A stretch of 64,000 nt of DNA from Bryoerythrophyllum caledonicum. Lineage: Eukaryota > Streptophyta > Bryopsida > Pottiales > Pottiaceae. Under the pieces are notes generated by a model that saw nothing but the letters and a program-made list of their open reading frames with translations, was not told where the DNA came from and ran no database searches. The position numbers and the translations under genes are program-made. Position 1 is the first letter of the stretch; every line of letters begins with the position of its first letter. Where the stretch lies: positions 3,012,168 through 3,076,167 of the forward strand of contig OZ020522.1 in the NCBI GenBank assembly GCA_963971425.1, given 5' to 3'. This document shows, piece after piece, positions 51,054 through 61,249 of this stretch.

Positions 51054-51386
51054 GTTGGTGTTCTAAGAAGAAGAAGAACTCCAATCTCCGAAGGAGATCG
51101 GCGTGAATATAGTAGGCCCACGCACATGCGCAGTTTTGGCTGGCGACGCCGGCTCACATGGATGGAATTGTTCACCAGAACAGACCTCTGTTGAGAGTGC
51201 GCCTCAACCTCAGCCAAAGTCAGGCAGGCACAAAAAAAATGAGCCGCCTCTCTCAGCCTCAGCCGCCCACTTTTGTTTTACCCTTATCAACCCTCTGACA
51301 CTTAAAATTAGAGTAAATAAAATGCACAAGTCACATAGAAAAGCACTATTAAAGATGGCAGAGAGATGTAGTAGTCCTCTCTCTCC

Positions 51387-52280
51387 TTGCCTTGGAGTCT
51401 TGCAAGCTTACAAACTTGCAACTTTCTTTCTTCAAGCATGGAGCAAGGGTTGGGTTTTTTAGGCCAAATGGTTATGGCTCATGGCCCTCCTTCTCTACTA
51501 CCTTCTTCTTCTTCTTCTCCTTCTTCTTCTCCCTCATGTGTTCCAAGCACACCCCTTCCTCCTCCCCTACCTCCCTTGGTGTCCGCCGATGATAGAAAGT
51601 GGGGAATTCCCGCTACTAGATATTTGATTGACTTGTGCAGGGAGAAGATTGAGGCGCGCGGAGATTGCAACTTCAAGAGGAAGGATTGGGCCCTTATCCA
51701 AACCCGCCTAGTTGCCCATTTTCCTAGTGAGGGGGGTAGGACTTGGATGCATGTTCGAGACAAGTGGGGAAAAATGCGGAAGCATTACACTAATGAAAAG
51801 AAGGAAATGACATCGGGAGTGAATCATGAGTCAAAGTTTGTTTTTTTTTATGACCTTGATGCTATTTTCAGTGAAGCGGCCAAAGCAAATGGAGTACCAG
51901 GAGCGATGGACAATGGCGAGAAGCTTGATGGCACAGAGAAGGCTCCGGTGAATTTGGAAGATGATGACGAGGTGAGCCCACAAGATGTACCTCCCGTAGC
52001 GCCAATTTCGCCACGAACAAGGGCATCAAATCTACAAGGTTGTCGTGGTGCAAGTAACAAGCGTCGGAGGGTGTCTGGTGATATGGCCGCGTCATTGGAT
52101 CGTTTTTGCGAGGCAACACTGAAGATTGAAGAGATGAAGGTTGAGACTGCTGTCAAGTTGCATGCTGAGAATAGGGCCTTGGAGTTGGAGATGTTCAAGC
52201 TAACTCAGGCGTCCCAAGAGCGCATGGCAACACTATTTGCATCTGTATTGCAAAACCGTGGAGGAAATTCTTCGGTTTAG
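51387..52280 (+). CDS. Harbinger-associated Myb/SANT (trihelix)-like DNA-binding protein
   Basis: The second protein of PIF/Harbinger elements binds TIR DNA and brings in the transposase. The open frame has 297 codons; the real start may be the Met at 51438 (MEQGLGFLGQ) or the following MVMAHGPP. A Ser/Pro-rich leader is followed by a trihelix/Myb-like domain at about residues 70-150, with Trp spacing in KWGIPATRYLIDLC, FKRKDWALIQTRLVAHF and GRTWMHVRDKWGKMRKHY. An acidic linker (NLEDDDEVSPQDV), a basic cluster SNKRRRVSG and a C-terminal coiled coil (SLDRFCEATLKIEEMKVETA...) complete it. It has no frame breaks. It ends 339 bp before the stop of the convergent transposase gene. Confidence 0.85.
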   Translation: MPWSLASLQTCNFLSSSMEQGLGFLGQMVMAHGPPSLLPSSSSSPSSSPSCVPSTPLPPPLPPLVSADDRKWGIPATRYLIDLCREKIEARGDCNFKRKDWALIQTRLVAHFPSEGGRTWMHVRDKWGKMRKHYTNEKKEMTSGVNHESKFVFFYDLDAIFSEAAKANGVPGAMDNGEKLDGTEKAPVNLEDDDEVSPQDVPPVAPISPRTRASNLQGCRGASNKRRRVSGDMAASLDRFCEATLKIEEMKVETAVKLHAENRALELEMFKLTQASQERMATLFASVLQNRGGNSSV

Positions 52281-52618
52281 ATGTAGCACTATATGTGCTT
52301 GTATACATTGGAAATTCTTAATTTCCAATGATTTGCAATAAACTTTAAAGTTATATTGCATTTTCTTTTCTTTGAAATTCCCCATTTTATGTCACCACAA
52401 CCTTGTAGTCAACCATCAAAAATGAACTTGAAGCTTTGTAAAATATATATTTTTAACATATCATGTTCCATATTTATATCATGAAACTCATTAAATGTAA
52501 AATAAAATTATGAAAATGGAGTATATCATAGCATAGAACAAAAGAACTTGTAATCATTTCTCCAATAAAGTATTCAACATCACATTAAAGAACATTGTGT
52601 TACAATATTGAGAAATCA

Positions 52619-53953
52619 CTATTCAAGATTTCGAGATACCCAATTCGTAAATATAGCTTCTCTCATCAATTCTCCAGCTCTCTTGCTACTTTCACCTTCG
52701 TCAGGTAAACGAATATGGCCACGATATCTCCCTACAAATGGATCCCTATGCATTCTTCGATCTCTAGGCATTGGAACTCGCTCCTTGTGAAATTCACAAA
52801 AGTTGTGTAAAACACAACATGCTAAAGTAACCATTGCACATTTATCTACACTCATATCAAATGCCTTCAAAATCCTCCAACGATTCTTTAAAGCAGCAAA
52901 TGCATTTTCTATTACGACTCTACCGGAATTCATAGAAGAATCGAAACGAATTTGATCACGAAATACAGGATTGGCCGGTTTGAAATTCTTCATCAAAAAA
53001 GGTCGGATTGGATAAGCCGAGTCTCCTATAAGATATGGTCTAATTTCTTGGCCGCCCAAATGAATTAAAGGATCACATAAAATTTGTCTAGTGTGAAGTT
53101 GTCCATATAGAGATGACCAACGAAATTGTCCTCCATCATGTACTCCGCCAGGTTGTCCAGCACAAACATTCCAGAATATCATGTCCATGTCGCAAACGGC
53201 CTGCACATTAATGCTATGAAATTTTTTTCTACAAAAAAAATCTGAAGGATATGGCGTATAACGTCTAGAAGGCTTTTCTCGTAATGGAATGTGGGTCCCA
53301 TCTATTGCACCACATATATTTGGCAATCCCGTTACATCTCTAAATTTTTCAATAATCCCTTGGAGCCTATGACTAGTTGGGGCATGTATATACCTACCAT
53401 AAAGTCCATCCGTACTACTCAAAACCGCACAAACAATAGAAGTATACTTTCTAATGGTTGATGCGCCAACCCCATATAAATTGCTCATAGTGTCACAACT
53501 AATCCCATGGGCCAATCTATAAATCACTAATGCAATTTGTTTACGGATAGAAATAGGATCTCTTACAAATTGAATGGCCCTTGATTGCAAAAATGGTGTC
53601 AATTCATCCACCAACATATTAAATGCCAAAAAACCCATTCTATATGCTTGCCAATATTTTCTATCCAACATACCGGGCGACGTGTGCCAAACATCTCCTT
53701 CCACAATATCATAATGAATATATTGCCGTGGCTCCACCCACCACATCCTGTCTCCAAAACGACACGCCCAAGAAAACGCAATAATAAGTGGCATATATCG
53801 TGCTCCAACTGATGTCTCCATAATTTCCAAATAATTCCTCCGCCGCCTTCTAGGAGGTGTTGACAACGCCACAAAAACCACCATGAAAGCAAAAAAAATA
53901 ATTATTGGATCCTCCATAGCCACCTCAATTGAAAATGAGAAGAAATATGCCAC
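52619..53953 (-). CDS. PIF/Harbinger DDE transposase (HARBI1-like)
   Basis: The endonuclease that cuts and joins the element. It has 444 codons with no break; the start may be the downstream Met at 53917 (MEDPIIIFF). An N-terminal hydrophobic/basic stretch is followed by a helix-turn-helix-like region (SIRKQIALVIYRLAHGISCD, VGASTIRKYTSIVC). The DDE_4 catalytic domain follows. The first Asp is in CGAIDGTHIPL, the second in GQPGGVHDGGQF and the Glu in VVIENAFAALKNRWRIL, all with normal spacing. Length and order fit HARBI1/PIF transposases of plants (about 400-450 residues). The gene is convergent with the Myb-like gene inside the same TIR-bounded element. Confidence 0.93.
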   Translation of the reverse strand: MAYFFSFSIEVAMEDPIIIFFAFMVVFVALSTPPRRRRRNYLEIMETSVGARYMPLIIAFSWACRFGDRMWWVEPRQYIHYDIVEGDVWHTSPGMLDRKYWQAYRMGFLAFNMLVDELTPFLQSRAIQFVRDPISIRKQIALVIYRLAHGISCDTMSNLYGVGASTIRKYTSIVCAVLSSTDGLYGRYIHAPTSHRLQGIIEKFRDVTGLPNICGAIDGTHIPLREKPSRRYTPYPSDFFCRKKFHSINVQAVCDMDMIFWNVCAGQPGGVHDGGQFRWSSLYGQLHTRQILCDPLIHLGGQEIRPYLIGDSAYPIRPFLMKNFKPANPVFRDQIRFDSSMNSGRVVIENAFAALKNRWRILKAFDMSVDKCAMVTLACCVLHNFCEFHKERVPMPRDRRMHRDPFVGRYRGHIRLPDEGESSKRAGELMREAIFTNWVSRNLE

Positions 53954-54591
53954 AAAATCCCAAGAAAAGAGAGAGTCTACCCCGCTGAACCTCTATACTT
54001 ATACGAAATTTATTTTACAAAAAACATCAAACTCCAACACAATGTGAACACAATGTGATGGGGTTTGAGGTTTTTTTTTTACTCAACGCGGCGTACGCCG
54101 GCGCACATGCAAGCGGCGCGCTCCATGGCGTACGCCGGCTGACTTTCAAATACCCCGAACCCCTTCACACCGCGCGGTGTGAATGGGGTCGGAGCAGATG
54201 ATGCAGGCGCCGCCGCGTGGATCTGCGCCTGCGACGCCGGCTCAGCCTTTCACTCATGTGCGTCAGCCTAGTGTTTGTTCATTCTTTTCACTAAGCATAT
54301 GGCCACGGGACATAGGCTAGTGTAATAGAACTACTCCCCCCTCTCGAGGGTAAACACTTTTCTACACTAAGTGCTTCCCTACACTAATTGCCTTAGAGAC
54401 AACCAATATGTCATCTCCCCCAAGGGCTTTGTGGGTCCCCAAACAACGAGGCCTCGAAACCCCCCACCATAATTGGGTGGACTATGGTGGTAGGCACCAC
54501 GCCGGCAATAGGATTTGAACTCACAACCACCTCACCGGTGTGCCATGACTCAAACCACTACACCATGGCCGTGGTGCCTTTGTTGGTCTTC

Positions 54592-54715
54592 TATGAAAGA
54601 CACCCCGGTCAAAGGCCCCATCAAATTTATGAAAGACACCTTGAACAAAGGCCCCATCAAATTTATGAAAGACACCCTGGACAAAGGCCTCATCAAATTT
54701 CTAGACAAAAATCTC
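54592..54715 (+). repeat. 36-bp tandem repeat (about 3.5 copies)
   Basis: TATGAAAGACACC recurs at 54592, 54628 and 54664, followed by AAAGGCCCCATCAAATT; a fourth copy is diverged. It reads as a 12-residue repeat (GPIKFMKDTLNK) in the plus frame. The SINE target duplication overlaps its first copy. Confidence 0.85.
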
Positions 54716-55865
54716 AGAAAACAAGATCTAATTAACAACCTTGATCCAATCTTGGAAAGTTTCCCTAACATAGACAAATGGACCAGCAATAACATTGATA
54801 ATGAGCTCTCTACAAACTTTTGGAAAAATCCCATAAATATAGATTCACAAAAATACATGCCTTATCAAATTTCATACTGGACAACATATGTGAAGTGCCC
54901 GCAAACAACTCTTTTTTGGAATAGAACAATTTCCATCCATAACATGCCCAATATGCACCTCTACAGACCCGGACACATGGCTATACGTACTCCTCAAATT
55001 CCAAAACTATCACATACATTCCCTAATCCTGAAAAGACACAACAAAGCAATATAGGGAATTGGAAAACTAATTGTATCCTTAAACAAATCCCAATGCTTT
55101 ATACTTATGAATGTCGGAACCTTCAACAAGAATCTAGAAGAAAACACGGTCCTTGCATGGCTACTTCCATGCACATATGGAACCCAAAGATGTCATTGCA
55201 ATGCCAAATTTAAGCCAGACATACTATGCGTCAAAGGACTACCATATAAAGAGCCTCCATTCGCACCACATAAACACAAACCTTACTATCTAATTTATCA
55301 AATTCAAATACTATAATGATAGATTTTCCCCCAGAAACAATTGAAATCAAAATTACTAAATACCAACCACTTATTAATGACATTGCAACTCTCAAATGGA
55401 AAGTTGACCTCCTTTTTGTCATTACCATTGGAGCTAGAGCTACTACCTTTATCCCCTCTATGAAAAGTCTAAAAAAAACATTAATTTTCCCATCGATTCA
55501 ATTTAAAAGACATTCACAAATATTAACACCATTGCTACCCGACATCCAATGTCCACACTCCTACACAAATGAAAAATTAAAAATAACCGACCTCTCCCAA
55601 AATTAAATGATATCCTCTAAAACCTCTCAAAAGCGCACACTTATCTTTACAAATTACCTTTTGGAATTGAGCCATGTGGCTCTCGTTGCTTACTCGTTAC
55701 TAAGTAATAGTATTGATTACACAAAGTCTACCCTCTAGAAGGGGAGTAGTAGTATACTACTAAACCTATGTCCGGTGGACATGGATTTAGTGGTGGAATG
55801 AACAGACACTTTATACACTCTGGCCTTCCTTCGGAGACCGGAGTTCTTCTTCTTCTTGGACAACT
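54598..55865 (+). mobile_element. Degraded LINE-like fragment ending in the SINE-family 3' domain
   Basis: Plus-strand open stretches (54515-55213, 55107-55316 and 55316-55606) fall in different frames, so the fragment has at least two frame changes. They encode a C-terminal LINE-like region: a Cys/His-rich piece (LLPCTYGTQRCHCNAKFKPD), ILCVKGLPYKEPP, then a typical tail KITKYQPLINDIATLKWKVD, LLFVITIGARATTFIPSMKS. No RT core remains, so it is 5'-truncated. About 55735-55860 then repeats the 3' domain of the local SINE (GGTGGAATGAACAGACACTT, CTTCGGAGACCGGAGTTC) and a TTC-rich tail, in the same orientation. The family assignment is inference from sequence style. Confidence 0.5.
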
Positions 55866-56421
55866 ACAACACCATACACGTAGAATAATATGGCCAATAC
55901 ATTATATTTACTGAATCCATACTAAATGACTCATAAATGCTATGAGTATTTACAGTTGATGACTATATTTAGAAATTATGTCTAGATTTACTCATTGTAT
56001 GTGCAAACACTAAATAATAATAGAATATAAATTTCTACATCCGCAAGTATGCATGTCTATAAAGACAACTTTTCCCGTTGAGGTGCCACTATTAACACCG
56101 TCTTTGGGGGTGTGCATGTGTCAGGGACACAAGATACATGAATACTTGACAAGGACTAGAATCCTAAAGAACTAGAAGGAAAATTGATATGAATTTGGAT
56201 TAACAAGGTGAGTACATGAAATAACAAGTGAGGTGAGCGATGGCTCCAAGAGATTCGTTGTCGAGACTGAAATACTCTTTAGCTTCGACCCCAACATATA
56301 ACCTAATATAAAGTAAAAGGGTTTTTTTAAGTAAAAACGAGTTTTAAAGTTAAAACAAAGTAAAAGGATGTCTAAAGTTAAAGCCTAATCTAAAGTAAAA
56401 GGAACTAGAAGGTTCCAGAGG
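55866..56421. other. Gene-free gap
   Basis: AT-rich, no gene. A near-repeat of AAAGTAAAAGG at about 56310-56400 is the only pattern seen. Confidence 0.4.
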
Positions 56422-59400
56422 TCATGTCCCTACTATTACCTCTCTCAAGCGACGAGTTCCAAGAGGAGCCCTAGGCTTATCCAAATAAAGTTGATGAAAC
56501 TCAAGTATCAATTCAGACACGTTTGCAAGGTTCTTAGCTAGTTTCCACGTTCCTTCGTTGATATCATAACCGGTCCAATGTACCAAGTACTCAATTACAT
56601 CAACAATTTTCCTGTGCGGTGGGCATGGTCTTAGTAATGGAACGAACATACACTTTATTCACTCCGCCTCCTTCGGAAACCGACGTTCTTTCTCTTCTCT
56701 CTACCAAGTCCACCTTTGTCGTGAGTCCAGTACTTTTTCCACATTATATTCTCTGTGATTCTCAACCTTGATACTAGGCGGCGGCTATTGTACTCTTACT
56801 GGAAAAGATGACTCTTGATAAGGTTCCAAAAGAGAGACATGAAAAATTGGATGTATCTTCATGGAAGTTGGCAGCTCAAGACAAAATGCCACTCGATTGA
56901 TTTGCTTCTGGATGAACAATGGTCCCAATCTCCGATAGTCCAACTTGTCACAAGGCCGCTTGGTCTTGATATTTCTTCGAAGAAGCCATACTATATCTCC
57001 AACTTGAAAGGCATGTGCTTGGTTGCAAAATTTGTCTGCAGATATCTTGTAAGACTCTTAGGCGGCTTGCAGTTGAAGCTTCAGAACATCTTGATTATGC
57101 GATAGTTGCGGTGCATAGTCATCTGCTGCCAGATTACATTTGCCGGTGAACTCAACACATCAAGCTTCGGATGATAACCATAATTGGATTAAAATGGCGT
57201 TTGCTGAGTTGAAGCATGAAGAGTATTGTTGTAAGCAAACTCTCCTAGCAGCAAGTATGTCGTCTAGTTGTCTTGCTAATAGTTGATACTCCATTCTAAA
57301 TATTGTTCAAGAATTTGATTAATCCGTTCTATTTGGCCGTTAGATTGAGGGTAGAAAGCTGAAGAGAGGTTGATATCCGCTCTTGATATCTCAAAAATAG
57401 ATCCCCAAAACTTCAATACAAATTGGGTTCTCTGATTAGATATGATATTGTCAGGTTGACCATAATATCGATACACGTTATCAAGAAATAGTCTTGCCGA
57501 GTCTTCACTTGACAAAGACTTCTTACAAGAGACAAAGTGCACCATCTTGGTAAACAAATCGACCACAACAAAAGTACTGTCAAGTGAATTTGATGACAAC
57601 AAATCTGTAAGGAAGTCCATAGAGACCAAAGACCATGGCCGACGTGGAATAGGCAATGGTTGTAAGAGATTGTAAGGGTGATGCCGAGGATTCTTAGACC
57701 TTGAACAAACGTCACAAGAAGTAACAAAATTCTTCACATCCTTTCACATTTTGGGTTACCAAAAATCTCTGGAAAGAAGTTCCAAAGTCTTGTTGTACCC
57801 AAAATGATCCGCAGTCGGGAAGTCATGGCGGGATTGAAGAACTCTAAGGCGTGTCGGATCTTCGGGGATGAATAAACGCTCTTCAAAGTATAAGAGATCT
57901 CCCTCGACCTTAAATTTGTCGTCTTTATCAAGGCGACGCTTGATGTCAAGGGCCACATGATCCTCAATGGTTGCGATGCGCACTTGGTCAAGGAAATCAA
58001 CATCAATAGGTGTTGTTTTAATAGTAGCGCAAAATGAATTACTCTCGCTTCCAGAGGGTTATACACTATCGATCAAACATTGCCTCTCCAGCCTTAGGCA
58101 CAAGATACAACTCCTCAATAGAGCATCAGATAGTCTTTGTTGCTTCCCTGGTCGATAAGTATTAACAAAATCAAATCAAGATCACGACATATTCCATCAA
58201 GCTTTGCGCCGATTCAAAACACGAGATGACATTAAGTACTCCAAAGTCTTATTATGTGTATTTATAGTCACTAGATGTGCAACTCCTTCAAGGAAATGAT
58301 GCCATTCTTGAAAAGAATCTGTGATAGTAGGAAGTGCCTCATTATGGATCTTATAATTAATCTCAGCAACAGAAAATTTACGAGAGTACAACGCAATTGG
58401 ATGAAGCTTTTCGTCTTTTTCCATTTGTGAAAATACCACTTCCAAAGCAAAATCCGAGGCATCAATCTCCAAATAGAATGTCGTTGTAAAATTCGGGTGC
58501 ACCTAGATTGGCGCGATGGTAAATGCCATCTTTAAATATTGAAATGCCTTCTCTGCTGACCGCTTCCAATCAAACTTATCTTTGCATGTCAACTGTGTAA
58601 GTGGAATAGCCGATAGTTAATAATTTTTTAATGAAAATCCGATAGAAGTTAGCAAAGCCAAGAAAACAGTGTATGTCTCGAATAGTCTTCGGAACTTCCC
58701 AAGACGCTATAGCTTCCACCTTCTTTGGGTGCATCTTCAAGCCTTCCGTTGTCGCGATGAATCCCGCAAAATTCATCTTGGTTTGGTGAAATAAACATTT
58801 TTTTGGCTTGGGGTAGAGTCCTTGTTCGCCTAATTTTTCAAGGACCAAACAAACGTGCTTCTCATGATCTTCTTCATTCTTGGAAAATATGAGAATATCA
58901 TCTAAATAGATGACAACAAAGTCGTCAAGGTGTTCATGAGAAATGTCATTCATCATATGCTGAAAAATTGATGGGGCATTCGTAAGGTCGAAAGGCATGA
59001 CATTGTATTCAAAATAGCCATACATTGTACGAAAAGTTGTCTTCCATTCGTCTCCTTTGATTTGTACGAGGTTATAAGCTCCACGTAAGTCAATCTTGGT
59101 AAAGACCTTCGCACTCCCGAGTTGTTCAAAAAGTCCAGAGATCAAGGGCATGGATAGCGATTTTTCTTTGTCACCTTGTTGAGACATCGATAATCGACGC
59201 ACATTCGTAGTGAGCCATCATCCTTCTTCAAATGTCTTCAAATGAGTTGTATTTTTCTAACCTGGAGAGACCAAAAATAACAGGGTTTGATGGGGTTCTA
59301 ATGATATTGAAGATAATTTGGCTACTATGGCCTTGAAATGTCACTTCTAAAAGCATTGTGTCACAAGTAACATTGCCTGAGGACAAAGTTCGTCCATCTA

Positions 59401-60290
59401 TCACTTTTACATGGACGAGCTGAGATTTCTGGACTAGAGGGTATTTGTGACTCTTGACAAATCCTTTATCTAGAAAACAAGCAGATACTCCTGAGTCTAA
59501 CAAAACAATGGTTTTAAGTTTCTAAAGGTCAAAAGACAAAGGATTGTATACAAGGTGCACGTTGAGCGGAAAGAGAGGAACTTGAATGTTGTTGTGAAAC
59601 TAAACTATCGAGCCGCACGGTTCCTATTGTGGCTAGACATCTTCGTTTTCCTAGACTATGGCAGTTATGGTCGTGATGATACGTTGATTCCGTGTTTTCG
59701 GGCAATTGAGGACTCTATGACCTCCTTCGATGCAATATAAGCATAGTCCTTCTTCCATCTGACACTTCTTCTCTTCCGAGGTAAGATGTTTGACACATAT
59801 TGCGTTAATTTGTATATTTGCAACCTCCAAATGAGAATTCCATTTGCTCGCTGACATAGATGAGGTCTGTCGGATCGTCTGCTCCCTTGATGGAGTCCAT
59901 AAGCTCTAGTCCTAGCGACGTAGGAAGAGTCGGTTGTTGCACTTGACCGCTTGACTAATTGCCTCATTGAGCATTTGTGGTTTAGGGAGTGACAACAACA
60001 AATCCTTCACAATATCCTTCAAGTCCCAATAGAATTGGCTCATAAGTGCTACTTCATCCTAGTTGATGTCGCGCGCAAGTTGTCTAAAATATGAGGCGTA
60101 AGCCGATGTAGAATGTGTCCCTTGTCGTAGGGACCGAATCTTTGTTGTTGCCCAACGAGCCTTATCATGTTCTCTAATTGCTTCTGCAAAGGCCTCCAAA
60201 AAAGTGTCAAAGTTGTTCAAGATGGATGAACCTTTGTCAAACGAGGGAGCAAACCTTTGACCCTATAAGGACGACATAGGTGGTTGCTCC
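56422..60290 (-). mobile_element. Broken Ty3/gypsy chromovirus
   Basis: A minus-strand fossil. Leftward from 60.29 kb: a gag remnant with a CCHC zinc knuckle (about 59.97-59.65 kb, CLYCIEGGHRVLNC), aspartic protease (59.50-59.23 kb), reverse transcriptase (about 59.2-58.58 kb, with FTKIDLRGAYNLVQI and VIYLDDILIFS), RNase H (about 58.50-58.20 kb), integrase (about 58.07-57.28 kb), and a chromodomain at the end (56.62-56.42 kb, EYLVHWTGYDINEGTWKLA). The chromodomain places it in the chromovirus clade. It has many breaks and is old. A 3' fragment of the SINE family lies inside it at about 56609-56705. LTRs were not found by eye. Confidence 0.9.
56609..56705 (+). mobile_element. SINE-family 3' fragment inside the chromovirus
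   Basis: Matches the SINE/LINE 3' domain: GGGCATGGTCTTAGTAATGG, ACACTTTATTCACTCC, CCTCCTTCGGAAACCGACG and a TTCTC-rich tail. It lies next to the chromodomain-coding part and was therefore inserted into the retroelement. Confidence 0.7.
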
Positions 60291-60291
60291 G

Positions 60292-60345
60292 GAATGTAGC
60301 CCGCAGGAAGATCCTAACATGAGAATCTTCCCGCTGGCTACATTC
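60292..60345. repeat. Imperfect hairpin (21-bp arms, 12-nt loop)
   Basis: GAATGTAGCCCGCAGGAAGA plus T (60292-60312) pairs with the reverse complement of 60325-60345, with two mismatches. It lies just upstream of the gag remnant of the chromovirus. Confidence 0.75.
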
Positions 60346-61249
60346 TAGGGTGATCATTTATTAGCCTATCATCCTTAAGGGGTTGAGGGTTAACTTCAAC
60401 ACATTTTTGTATCGTACTGAGTAAAATACGTGCTTGTATGTATGGTTTCTAATTGACGTTTAAGGGTTAAGAGTTAACAGTTAGAAGGGCACCTCACAAC
60501 TATATTCTGTTAGACAAAATAAAAACCTCACTCCCTCCACGATGACGTAAGAAAAGCCACGCAAGCAGATCCAGGCAAGAAAAAGCCACGCAAGCAGATC
60601 CACGCAAGCAAAAGCCACGTAAGCAAAGGGAGGTGAGAGATTCGGAGAATGGAGAGACTTGTTGTTTGCCTCGCAATGCCAACAATAGTCATCCGCTTTG
60701 TTGTTGGTTTCATTGGATGCTTTGCTTGTGAAACCCGAGCTTGCGAGCTTACGCGATCTCCCGCGTCTAGGGTTTGGACCTCGCCATCACCATCGCCATC
60801 GCCATCGCCATCGCCAGCAGGTGCCTCTCTTCGCCTTGTTCGCCGGATTGGAATTTCTGCAGCCTTAGCCGTGGTTTCTGCGCTGCGATCTCATTAGGTT
60901 TGAATGCGGAGAGGAAGCGCGAGCTATTATTCTCGATCCGAGTTTGTTAGGCAGCTGGATCGTGATGTTTGGAAAATTATTGTGCAGATTTGAGGTGATC
61001 GGTCGATAAGCGTTTAGGATTCTTGGTATCGTGTGATGGCGGAGAGATTTGGAGCTGACAGAGGCGTATAGTGACCTGAATGGCAGGAGGAGAGAGGGGG
61101 AAGCCGTTGGATGATGCTTGTTCGTCCGACCAGATGATAGGGTTAGTTGATGAGCTAGGACGACTTCCACGGCCTGATATGTCGCTGAGAGGCGGGGAGG
61201 ATATTATTGTGAGGCCGCTGTGAACCGGAAGGAGGAGTCGCTTACAATC
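60346..61249 (+). promoter_or_regulatory. Upstream region and 5' UTR of RIC1
   Basis: No gene is supported. About 60553-60625 contains three direct repeats of AAAAGCCACGCAAGC; the first two extend into AGATCCA, and the third changes to CACGTAAGC. About 60784-60819 is a CATCGC hexanucleotide run. The last ~200 bp are GA-rich and probably 5' UTR. A UTR intron is possible. Confidence 0.4.

Larger units (their letters stand above)
51115..54268. mobile_element. Autonomous-looking PIF/Harbinger transposon (3.15 kb)
   Basis: The terminal inverted repeats are GGCCCACGCACATG (left) and GGCTGACGCACATG (right end, reverse complement). It encodes both proteins the superfamily needs: a Myb/trihelix-like protein (+) and a DDE transposase (-), in convergent orientation. 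TAG occurs on both sides (51110-51112 and 54269-54271), with two extra bases (TA) on the left, so the duplication would be TAG rather than the canonical TWA. Subterminal GGCGTACGCCGGC occurs twice near the right end (about 54090-54150). Both genes are open, so the element could be recent or still active. Confidence 0.88.
51070..54581 (-). mobile_element. tRNA-derived SINE, copy C, split by a Harbinger transposon
   Basis: The 3' part lies at 51070-51112 and the 5' part at about 54269-54581, both minus strand. The two halves make one SINE of about 350 bp. The head shows GGCACCACG (pairing with CGTGGTGCC about 85 nt on), A box TGGTGTAGTGG and B box GTTCAAATCC. Direct repeats GTTGGTGTTCTAAGAA (51054-51069) and GTTGGTCTTCTATGAA (54582-54597) mark a 16-bp target duplication with two differences. 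The transposon at 51115-54268 therefore inserted after the SINE. Confidence 0.88.

Noticed and set aside
54496-54581. A genuine tRNA gene
   Set aside because: The A box, B box and paired ends are present, but the sequence continues into a SINE body, recurs in copies A and B, and lacks a convincing anticodon arm.
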